From the NCBI GenBank assembly GCA_964393895.1, contig CAYMWP010000060.1, forward strand, positions 1 to 25,988: a stretch of DNA of 25,988 bases, read 5' to 3'. This DNA is from B4-G1 sp964393895. Its GTDB lineage: Bacteria > Chloroflexota > Anaerolineae > B4-G1. Under the pieces are notes generated by a model. That model searched no databases. It saw nothing but the letters and a program-made list of their open reading frames with translations, and was not told where the DNA came from. A program made the translations under genes and the position numbers. Each line of letters opens with the position of its first letter. The first letter of the stretch is position 1. Below, piece after piece: positions 14,354 through 21,700 of this stretch.

Positions 14354-15487
14354 ATGGACGCACTGGCGAAACTCGAGCTGCTGGGGCCGCCGACGTGTTT
14401 CGAGCCGGCCGAGGAAGTGGGAGCGCCCCAGTCACCCGGCAGGCGGGGGGACGATCTAGCGGGCGCCATCCACAATGCTGTGATGCCCAACGGCAAGCGC
14501 ATCGCGCTGCTCAAGACAATGCTAACCTCCGCCTGCGAGCGAGATTGCGCCTACTGTGCTTTTCGGCAGGGGCGCGACTTTCGCCGCGCTACATTTACCC
14601 CCGATGAACTGGCTTCCCTTTTCATACAATTGCACCACAAGGGCATTGCCGAGGGCCTGTTCCTCAGCTCTGGCCTCGCCGGGGGTGGGCCTCGTGTCCA
14701 GGATCGTATTATCGCCACGGCCGAGATCCTGCGCCGGCGCTATGAATTCCAGGGATATATGCACGTCAAAATCATGCCAGGCGCGGAGCGGGAACAGGTG
14801 GCGGCGGCGATGCGGCTGGCCGACCGGGTCTCGGTCAACCTGGAAGCACCCAACGCCGAACGGTTGGCCCGACTTGCCCCGCACAAACTCTTTGCCGAGG
14901 AGCTATTGCAGCGGCTGCGTTGGATCGAGGAAATTCGGCGGGAACTGCCCGGCCGGTGGCCCAGTTCCACTACCCAGTTCGTCGTCGGCGCGGTCGGTGA
15001 GAGCGACGTGGAACTCTTGACCACGACCGAGTACCTGCACCGGCAGGTCGGCTTGGCGCGCGCTTACTTTAGCGGCTTTTCTCCGGTGCCCGATACGCCG
15101 CTCGAAGACCACCCCCCTATGCCCCCCTTGCGCGAGCACCGGCTGTATCAATCCTCATTCCTTCTGCGCGACTATGGCTTCACCGTCGAGGAACTTCCTT
15201 TCGACACGGGCGGCAACCTCCCGCTGGAAAGCGACCCCAAGCTGGCCTGGGCGCAGCGATATCTGGCTCATGCACCAGTAGAGGTCAACACTGCTGGCCG
15301 GCGCGACCTGCTGCGTGTGCCCGGCATCGGCCCTAAGGGCGTGGAGCGCATCCTGCGCGAGCGGCGGCGTGGCCGGCTGCGCGATCTGGCCGACCTGCGC
15401 AAGTTGAGGGTCATCACCCGGCGGGCCGCGCCTTTCATTTTGATGGACGGTCGCCGCCCGGCTCGTCAATTGACGTTGGGGATTTGA
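14354..15487 (+). CDS. Radical SAM protein with HhH tail, putative DNA modification/repair
   Basis: A 377-residue radical S-adenosylmethionine protein. The [4Fe-4S]-binding motif is Cys61-x3-Cys65-x2-Cys68 (CERDCAYC). The C-terminus carries a helix-hairpin-helix (about 316-345, LLRVPGIGPKGVERIL), a non-specific DNA-binding motif. Conserved blocks TFTPDELA, EGLFLSSGL, VSVNLEAP and REHRLYQ match the family annotated as putative DNA modification/repair radical SAM protein (TIGR03916, rSAM_link_UDG), which often pairs with a uracil-DNA-glycosylase-like protein. Its reaction is unknown. ATG 14354 is chosen over GTG 14351 because GGAGGAGG lies 5 nt before it. An AlkZ-related gene follows 15 nt downstream. 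The LexA-type box in the promoter gives independent support for a role in DNA damage response. Confidence 0.88.
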   Translation: MDALAKLELLGPPTCFEPAEEVGAPQSPGRRGDDLAGAIHNAVMPNGKRIALLKTMLTSACERDCAYCAFRQGRDFRRATFTPDELASLFIQLHHKGIAEGLFLSSGLAGGGPRVQDRIIATAEILRRRYEFQGYMHVKIMPGAEREQVAAAMRLADRVSVNLEAPNAERLARLAPHKLFAEELLQRLRWIEEIRRELPGRWPSSTTQFVVGAVGESDVELLTTTEYLHRQVGLARAYFSGFSPVPDTPLEDHPPMPPLREHRLYQSSFLLRDYGFTVEELPFDTGGNLPLESDPKLAWAQRYLAHAPVEVNTAGRRDLLRVPGIGPKGVERILRERRRGRLRDLADLRKLRVITRRAAPFILMDGRRPARQLTLGI

Positions 15488-15502
15488 GATAGGGGATTTA
15501 GC

Positions 15503-16363
15503 ATGACTGCCCCCACGTTTGACGAGATCAAGCGCCAGCGAGAGTTCAACTACCGCCGCACCCCTGAGCGGCGGTTGCACACCATCAAAGAGGCGCAAAT
15601 CTTTGTCCAAGAGATGGGCTTTTGCCACTTTTGGCCGATCAAGGGAATAGAGACGCCCAATTTGTTCCACGCCATCGCCGGGCGGGTGCGCCCCGTGCCG
15701 ATGGAGCACGCTGATCCAGACATCAGCAAGTGCTGGGGTTGGAAGGACGACGCGCTGGGCAAAAGGTGGTGGTACTATGGCAAGCTCCTGCGAAGGCGGG
15801 CTACGCTGGTTTCGCTAGACTTGCTGCCCGCTTTCTATGCCCTCAGCGAGAATTTCGGCAGCCTCGACGACTACCTGCAGGAGTACCGGGACGGCAAGAT
15901 GACGGCCGAGGCCAAGCAAATCTATGAGGCGCTGCTGGAGCACGGGCCGCTGGACAAGGTGCGCCTGCGGCGCGAGGCGCGGCTGACGTCCGATAGCGCC
16001 AAGAGCCGGGTGGGCCGGGCGCTGGTCGAGCTGCAGGTCGGACTGAAGGTGCTGCCCGTGGGGGTGGCCGAGGCAGGGGCCTGGAACTACGCCTTCGTCT
16101 ACGAGCTGTTCCAGCGCTGGTTCCCCGAAATCCCAGAGCAGGCGCGCGAGATTGGGCGCGGAGAGGCGCGGCGGGTGCTGGTGCAACGGTACCTGGACAA
16201 CGTGGTCGCCGCAGACCACAAGATGATCGCCAAGGTGTTCCACGTGCTAAAGTGGACGCCGAAAGAGTTGGATCGCACCCTTGGGACGCTTCTTGACGAA
16301 GAGGTTATTCGGGAAGTGGAGGTTGAGAAGGGGGCTCGTTGCTGGTTTCAGAGCGTGCCTTGA
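15503..16363 (+). CDS. AlkZ/YcaQ-related winged-helix protein, C-terminus frameshifted
   Basis: A 286-residue protein resembling the AlkZ-related (HTH_42, formerly DUF1006) group. AlkZ/YcaQ members are DNA glycosylases that unhook interstrand crosslinks and excise bulky alkyl adducts. Visible blocks: EAQIFVQEMGF, HFWPIKGIETPNLFHAIAGR, the winged-helix region EALLEHGPLDKVRLRREARL and LVELQVGLKVLPVGVAEAGAW. The QIF near the N-terminus does not match the Q-x-D/Q catalytic motif of AlkZ, so activity may be altered or absent. It is 15 nt downstream of the radical SAM gene with a weak GGGG Shine-Dalgarno, so it shares the SOS-type promoter. The last five residues (FQSVP) appear to come from a 1-nt deletion near 16343. 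The adjacent frame continues VSERALKLAL to a stop at 16375-16377, which resembles the end of the second copy (17373-17948). Confidence 0.8.
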   Translation: MTAPTFDEIKRQREFNYRRTPERRLHTIKEAQIFVQEMGFCHFWPIKGIETPNLFHAIAGRVRPVPMEHADPDISKCWGWKDDALGKRWWYYGKLLRRRATLVSLDLLPAFYALSENFGSLDDYLQEYRDGKMTAEAKQIYEALLEHGPLDKVRLRREARLTSDSAKSRVGRALVELQVGLKVLPVGVAEAGAWNYAFVYELFQRWFPEIPEQAREIGRGEARRVLVQRYLDNVVAADHKMIAKVFHVLKWTPKELDRTLGTLLDEEVIREVEVEKGARCWFQSVP

Positions 16364-16451
16364 AACTTGCATTGTAGGTCTGGTACATTTGTGACCATTG
16401 CCAAAAACCGTTTGCTTCATTCTGGCGCTTTACCTCTTTCATAGCAGATTG

Positions 16452-16460
16452 TGGTATAAT
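16452..16460 (+). promoter_or_regulatory. Extended -10 promoter of the small-protein/protease pair
   Basis: TGG followed by a perfect TATAAT (16455-16460) forms an extended -10 element, 61 bp before the ATG at 16522. No good -35 is visible at the normal distance, which extended -10 promoters can tolerate. Confidence 0.5.
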
Positions 16461-16521
16461 TGAAGACACCCAAGTGGGTATCAAGGACAGTCTGGTGATC
16501 TGATCCAGAAGGAGCTGTCAA

Positions 16522-16878
16522 ATGAGTGTCGAAGTTCATACCCTAACACCTCAATCGGGCCAGTTGGCCATTGATGTCCATCTTTCGGCCACGGTGAACG
16601 TCACAGCGTTTAGCGCCCGGCAAAAGGTCACAGGTTTCGTTGCCGACGAGATCAGCACAAATATGCACGCTGGTGAGCCAAGGTTGGTTGTCAGCGAGCG
16701 TATCTTGTGGCGTGTACCCGTTATCCTTTCTATGCCTCCCAATGGCGATCGAGGCGAGGTCGGCACAATAGATGTGGATGTCGAGACCGGCCAACTGGTT
16801 GTCAACCAGTCACTCATCGAGGAGATTGTGCAGCGTGCCGAGTACCTTGCTGAACATCCCACATCAACCTCAACGTAG
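16522..16878 (+). CDS. Hypothetical protein, partner of a C39-like protease
   Basis: A 118-residue acidic protein with no signal peptide or membrane helix. The first 100 residues alternate short beta-prone segments (GQLAIDVHLSATVNVTAFSA; PRLVVSERILWRVPVILSM; VGTIDVDVETGQLVVNQ) and the last 18 form a helix and Ser/Thr tail. ATG 16522 follows AGAAGGAG at 8-nt spacing. Its 3' end overlaps the protease start by 44 nt, indicating translational coupling and a stoichiometric partner. I do not recognise a family. Possible roles are substrate, inhibitor or adaptor of the protease, or antitoxin of a two-gene module; none is shown by the sequence. The pair lies between two copies of the AlkZ-related gene. 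Confidence 0.8.
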   Translation: MSVEVHTLTPQSGQLAIDVHLSATVNVTAFSARQKVTGFVADEISTNMHAGEPRLVVSERILWRVPVILSMPPNGDRGEVGTIDVDVETGQLVVNQSLIEEIVQRAEYLAEHPTSTST

Positions 16879-17290
16879 CGATGGAGATTGCCTAGCAGCT
16901 TGTGCTGCAATGGTATTGGAGCACCTCGGCATATCTGTTGGCTATGATCGCCTGCTTCGGTTGCTGGATGTGAAACCCTACGGCGCGCCAGGTTCGCGTT
17001 TGAAGAACTTGGGCGACCTCGGCGTGAACGTTCGCTATGCACTGGGTACGTTGCAGGAATTGCTCGAGTATCTGGCCGATGGAAAGTCGTGTATCGTGCT
17101 CGTTCGTACTGGGCAATTGCCTTACTGGGATTATGCCACCGACCACGCGATAGTCGTCATTGGTTTCGATGAAGAGGCAGTATACGTGAACGATCCGGCC
17201 TTTGAGCAAGCGCCCCAGCGCGTTCCCCAAGCCGATTTCGAACTTGCCTGGATGGGGTTCGACTATCGGTACACGGTGATTTGGCGTTGA
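16835..17290 (+). CDS. C39-like cysteine peptidase, cytosolic, single domain
   Basis: A 151-residue papain-fold protein resembling Peptidase_C39-type domains. The catalytic set is present: oxyanion Gln13 six residues before Cys19 (QRSDGDC), His104 in TDHAIVVIGF and Asp120 in NDPAFE. In bacteriocin transporters this domain cleaves double-glycine leaders, but here it stands alone without ABC parts, membrane helices or signal peptide. GTG 16835 is the best start: GGAG (16821-16824) precedes it by 10 nt, and the C39-like N-terminus (LLNIPHQPQ) begins five codons later. Earlier starts would add residues read from the overlapping gene. It overlaps the 118-residue protein gene by 44 nt. Its target could be the partner protein. 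Whether it is a protease or another papain-fold enzyme is open. Confidence 0.78.
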   Translation: MPSTLLNIPHQPQRSDGDCLAACAAMVLEHLGISVGYDRLLRLLDVKPYGAPGSRLKNLGDLGVNVRYALGTLQELLEYLADGKSCIVLVRTGQLPYWDYATDHAIVVIGFDEEAVYVNDPAFEQAPQRVPQADFELAWMGFDYRYTVIWR

Positions 17291-17372
17291 GCATGGTTTA
17301 GCCCTCTTTCCGCTATAGTTCCCGCTTTGTGGTAAGCTGTCAATAGTTCAACCAACTCCTGCAATACGTAGA

Positions 17373-17948
17373 ATGGAGGCAGGCAGGGCTGCCGTAGTTC
17401 TATGGTACAATTTCCCCGAGAACTATGGCTCTCTCGACGACTATCTCCAGGAATACGCCGACGGCCTGATGACGGCCGAGGCCAGGGCAATCTACGAGGC
17501 AATTCTCGAACATGGGCCGCTAGATACCGTCCGTCTGCGTCGTGAGGCACGAATGAGCGCCGCGAGCGCCAAAAGCCGTTTCGACCGGGCGCTGGTGGAG
17601 CTGCAAGTGGGACTAAAAGTGTTGCCCATTGGCGTGGCCGAAGCCGGGGCATGGAACTATGCGTTAATCTATGAGATTGTGCAGCGACACTTCCCCGAAC
17701 TACCAAAGCAAGCACGCAACATCAAGCGCAATGAGGCCCGCCACACACTCCTGCCAAGATATTTGGACAGCGTGGTTGCCGCTGACCGGGCGATGGTTGC
17801 CAAAGTTTTTCACGTCTTCAGATGGACGCCAACTGAACTGAATCGTACTGTCGCTACATTGCTGGAAGAAGGCGCAATCCAAGAAGTAAGTATCAAAGGC
17901 CTGAAGCGACCCCAGCTCGTTTCGAGCCGTGCTCTGGATCGGACGTAG
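17373..17948 (+). pseudogene. Truncated second copy of the AlkZ-related gene
   Basis: The 191-codon frame matches the C-terminal two-thirds of the protein at 15503-16363, with closely shared blocks such as SLDDYLQEY, EHGPLDTVRLRREAR and LKVLPIGVAEAGAWNYA. The first 110 or so residues, with the HFWPIKGIE region, are missing. The decay is visible at the junction. At 17389-17403 another frame reads Leu-Pro-stop-Phe-Tyr, matching LPAFY of copy 1 except for a TAG, and a net gain of 5 nt then shifts into the main frame. The true 3' end (LVSSRALDRT) is intact and shows what copy 1 lost by frameshift. No promoter or good Shine-Dalgarno is seen. A short functional winged-helix protein remains possible. 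Confidence 0.75.
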
Positions 17949-18002
17949 TAAGGTCTTGCCCGCCATCGAGGCACGCGTTCTGACCCTCGGAGGTGACTGA
18001 TC

Positions 18003-18125
18003 TTACCATCCAGTATCGTATATTGGCTCTTGCTTTGGGATCCTCTTTGCCTCAGCCTCTGTACCTATCCTCATCACGCCCAGTTCCCCGGCCATCTTGA
18101 TCGCACAAACGCGGGGCAGCAATTC
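18003..18125 (-). pseudogene. Possible coding remnant, unidentified
   Basis: Between an in-frame stop near 18126 and TAA at 18003-18005, the minus strand encodes about 40 residues with protein-like composition, including AIKMAGELGVMRIGTEAEAK. There is no start with a ribosome binding site and I cannot name a family. It may be the tail of a gene removed by the rearrangements that left the neighbouring debris. The surrounding stretch 17949-18702 otherwise holds the repeat at 18133, MITE B copy 2, a LuxR fragment and one promoter. Confidence 0.2.
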
Positions 18126-18132
18126 TCATTGC

Positions 18133-18175
18133 GTCATTGCGAGCCCCGGGAAAAACGTCCGGAGCTCGCAATGAC
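18133..18175. repeat. GTCATTGCGAGC inverted repeat
   Basis: GTCATTGCGAGC (18133-18144) and GCTCGCAATGAC (18164-18175) are perfect 12-bp inverted arms around a 19-nt centre. This hairpin motif (CATTGCGAGC) is a well-known dispersed repeat of many bacterial genomes. It lies next to MITE B copy 2, whose left target duplication begins 2 bp later. Confidence 0.75.
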
Positions 18176-18176
18176 A

Positions 18177-18331
18177 CCTCAAATGTAACTGCTCAGCTCA
18201 GACCTCCGAGGTCTTTGACAACCGTTTCGCCCACTGCAAATGTTTAAAACGGCCAATGTTTTGCGCTTGAATAAGCTGCAATGAGACCTCGGAGGTCTAA
18301 TAGCTACCAAGCTGAGCAGTTACCCTCAAAT
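18177..18331. mobile_element. MITE family B, copy 2 (139 bp, with 8-bp TSD)
   Basis: The element proper is 18185-18323, with ends GTAACTGCTCAG and CTGAGCAGTTAC (perfect 12-bp inverted repeat). Identical 8-bp duplications CCTCAAAT lie at 18177-18184 and 18324-18331. Cores AGACCTCSGAGGTCT are at 18200-18214 and 18284-18298 (84-bp spacing). The perfect duplication fixes the family B target length at 8 bp, against 9 bp for families A and C. Confidence 0.92.
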
Positions 18332-18340
18332 TGAGAATTG

Positions 18341-18502
18341 CTACACACGGGGGCTCCACCCGGCATCCTGGGGAATACCCAACTTGGCGTACACATTCGA
18401 GAGATGGTTGCGGATGGTTACCGGGGAGATCAACAGCCGATCCGCGATCTCACAGTTCGACATCCCCTCTCCGGTCAGGTACAACGCATCCAGTCGGGGC
18501 GT
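18341..18502 (-). pseudogene. LuxR-type HTH fragment
   Basis: On the minus strand the frame from just after a TAA (18505-18503) to TAG (18343-18341) encodes TPRLDALYLTGEGMSN, then CEIADRLLISPVTIRNHLSN and VYAKLGIPQDAG. This is the four-helix DNA-binding domain of LuxR/NarL regulators (GMSNxEIA, SxxTVRNHLSNIYxKLG pattern). The N-terminal sensor domain is missing, the start of the domain is degenerate, and the last residues diverge from the family. No start codon with a ribosome binding site exists. I read it as a relic of a lost regulator, disconnected from its neighbours. Confidence 0.7.
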
Positions 18503-18566
18503 TTATCGCTTGGAGTTCGATCAATCGGAAAACAGACTCGCTGCGAAAGCCCGTACCTTCTTCCCA

Positions 18567-18595
18567 TTGAAAAATGCCCCGCGGCACACTATAAT
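18567..18595 (+). promoter_or_regulatory. Promoter of the giant secreted protein gene
   Basis: TTGAAA (18567-18572), 17-bp spacer, perfect TATAAT (18590-18595). The start codon is 107 bp further, with AAGGAG immediately before it. No structured leader element is recognised in between. Confidence 0.75.
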
Positions 18596-18702
18596 ATGAT
18601 TGGGTCCTCGTGTGCTTGGCCGTGCTGACCACACGGGCCGCATAGCTGCGCTCGCTCGGGCGCGGGTCTTTTCAATGCCTGGAGCCATTCGAAAGGAGCA
18701 AC

Positions 18703-21700
18703 ATGAATTCTCTTTACAAACCCTCGTATCGCGTGTTGTTGATCGTCGGTCTGGGCCTGGGAGCCATAGCCCTGCTGCTGACCGCTCTGTCCCTGCCGCT
18801 GCGCGCCGCGCCGGCCGACTATCCGTTCCCTGCTGGGGAAACCCTCACCCCGCTCGGCGCGGGCCAGCCCGACGCGCTGCAACGCCGCAACGCTTACAAG
18901 GAACTGTGGCACCACCTCTACCACCACGACCATCCCGACCTGGCCTGGACCGCCGTCACAGCCACTGTGAATGGCAGCGACTATGCGCCGGGCGCCATTC
19001 TGGGCGACCTGAGCGGCGATTTTGCCCAGGTGACCGCGTCCGGGGCCTTTAGCGTGCCCCGCTCCTTCGCCCTCCACCCGCGCCGCGTCGCCCTGTATTA
19101 CGGCACCGCGCGCGACGAGTTTGACCAGCTCGTCGTCTGGGAGGAGGGAGATTTCGAGCAACTCTTCCGCGTCTACCTGTGGTGCGAGGAGACGCCATCC
19201 GGCTGCCCCTACTTTGACACTCTCACCGAGACGCAGATCGTCTCCGACCTGGCGGACTATGACGTGCTGATCCTGCCAGCGATCCGCGTCGGCTACGCCG
19301 GCGAGGTAGTTGCCGCCCTGGGACCAGACGGCCTGGTCGCCATCCACGACTTTGTCGAGAGCGGCGGCTTTCTCTACGCCCAGTCGGACGCGGCCTACGT
19401 CGCCGAAGCGGCCGGGCTGGTGGCCGCCGGCACTGTAGACCTGGATACCCGTGTCACCGACCCGGACAACGCAGGCCAGTTGGACGTCCTCCTGCCCGAT
19501 CACCCCCTGGCCTTCTCGTGGCTGGCCGACGAGACCTACGTGCTCGACGAGCCGCTCATAACCGCCACGGCCGGCATCAGCGTCGTCGCCACCTTCGCCG
19601 ACACCTCTCAACCCGGCTCGGTCGCCATCGGCGTGGCCACGCCCGGCGACGGGCGCGTGGTGCTCGTAAACGGGCATCCCTCCGACGACATCGCCTACCA
19701 CCCACAGGTGCTCGACGCGCTGCTGTGGGCCAGCGCGGAGCGGGCGGGCATCTATGGCACGCTGTGCCAGCAGTACTCGGACGCCGTGGGATGTGACACG
19801 ATCCCAGCCTACGAACCGGGCGTACCCGTCGCCGTCACCACCACCTTCAAGAACTATTGGGACGGCCCGCTGGCCGACGTCGTGATCACCGAGACGCTGC
19901 ACGAGGGCTTTACCACGACGCTGGGTGACATCTCCCCCGCGCCGGCCAGCCTCGTCGCTAACCCCGACGGCACGGCGACCATTGTGTGGACGGCGAGCCA
20001 GGCCCTGCCCGGCGACACGCACTTTACCTACGTCGCCTACACCAGCGCACCCTCCGGCACCGCGCATCACGCGCTGGTCAGCACCGCCCGGGCCGACTAT
20101 GTGGATGCTTTCTGGCCCACCGAGTACCATCCGGCGGGCCTCCCGCGCCACGTGGTGCGCAACGAGCTGTGGGTGAACGCGCTCATGGCAGCGCGCCTGG
20201 TCGGAGATCGAGACATCGAGCTGGACGGCCTCTACCCGCTGCCGGCCGAGGGCTACTATTTCGACATCGCTCTGACGTTGGAGAACAAGGAAGAGACCGG
20301 CGCGGATCACGTCGTCGTCACCGACGTCGTGGCGCTGCTCTCGCCCATCGTGGACGTGGACGACCAGCGCATCGTGCCGCAGGTGATCACCGATAGCTGG
20401 GGCATCAGCGACACCGACTCGCTCTCGCAGAGCCTGTTCGCCGCAAACGAGGTCTTTTTCTACGACACGCCGGTCCCCATCTACCCCCTGCCGGATCACA
20501 TGGACGGCGTGGCGATCCCGGCCACCGGCACCTTTTACACCCTCACCGCCTGGGAGAACGGCCCGCGGTCGGTCTACACGTATACCGGGAACTTTACCAC
20601 CACCGCCGGGCTGACCAACTCGATCGCCATCCCACCGGAGTATGCGGCGTACATCACCGTCACCGCCGAGGGCGACATCCTGCTCCCGGCGCTGACGATG
20701 GTGTGGGATTTTGGCGCGCTGCCGGCCTACGACTACCAGGAGCCCGCCGTGCGCTACGGTCTCTTTAGCCACGAGCTGCTCAACCGCACCGTCTCTTTTG
20801 CCAGCGACCCCGTCAGCCCCAGCCTGGTGCTGAACGGGTCCGGCGGCTCGGTCTATACCAATCTGGGCGGCCACCCCATCCCCTACCACGAGTATCTCTC
20901 CAGCGGCATCGTCCACATCCCCGAACCGCCAGAGATGCCGCGCGTGGCCTACAGGGACGTGTGGAGCCGTACGCAGGAGATGGAACTGCGCACCGTGTTC
21001 TACGACATTGTGCCCTTCCCGCCGCCGGAATACCACGCTGTGGTCAACACCACCTTCGAGATGAAGGTCGACCGGGATGGCGACGGGCGCGGCGAGGTGC
21101 GCGAGCTCGAGTTCCCCGCCCGCGAGGGAGCCGACCTGGTGCTGTACCTCAAGTCGTGGTCCAACTTTCACCCCGACATGCCGCCGCTGGAGCAGGACGA
21201 GACCCTGATCGCCCAGGGCATGTTCCGCGGGCGCGGCTTTGCCCTGGAGCCGATGACCGGCGACTGGTGGAGCTCGTGGAGCTCCCCCGAGCTGCAAGGG
21301 GTGCCCAACGCCACCATCCTGACCGACGTGGTCAGCGTGCCCGCCTACGACTATCTCTACTTCCAGCAGTACCTGGAGAGCCAGCAGCGCGAGGCGATCT
21401 ATATCAGCGCCACGCTGGCCACCTATCCCGACTTTCACCGGGAAGGGGTGATCAAGATAGACGAGGGGGCGCGGTTTGTCTATCACCAGAAGGCGGTCGG
21501 CCCCAGCCGGTACGAGGTGTACGACAGCCACGTGCAGGCGGTGTTCGGCCTCTCCGCCGACGCCCGCACCCACAAGGCGGTGGCCCCGGTGCTCGTGGCC
21601 ACTTTTGACGACCACGTCTACCACCTGGTGCGCATCGAGGATCCGTGGGACCCGCGCTGCGTGGGCTGGGAGCCGTTCATCAAGTCCTACGGCTTTGGCG

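Noticed and set aside
222..18298. Repeated AGACCTCSGAGGTCT cores as a CRISPR-like array
   Set aside because: Repeats are dispersed over 18 kb, occur in pairs with 68-bp centres inside elements with inverted ends and target duplications, and there are no cas genes.
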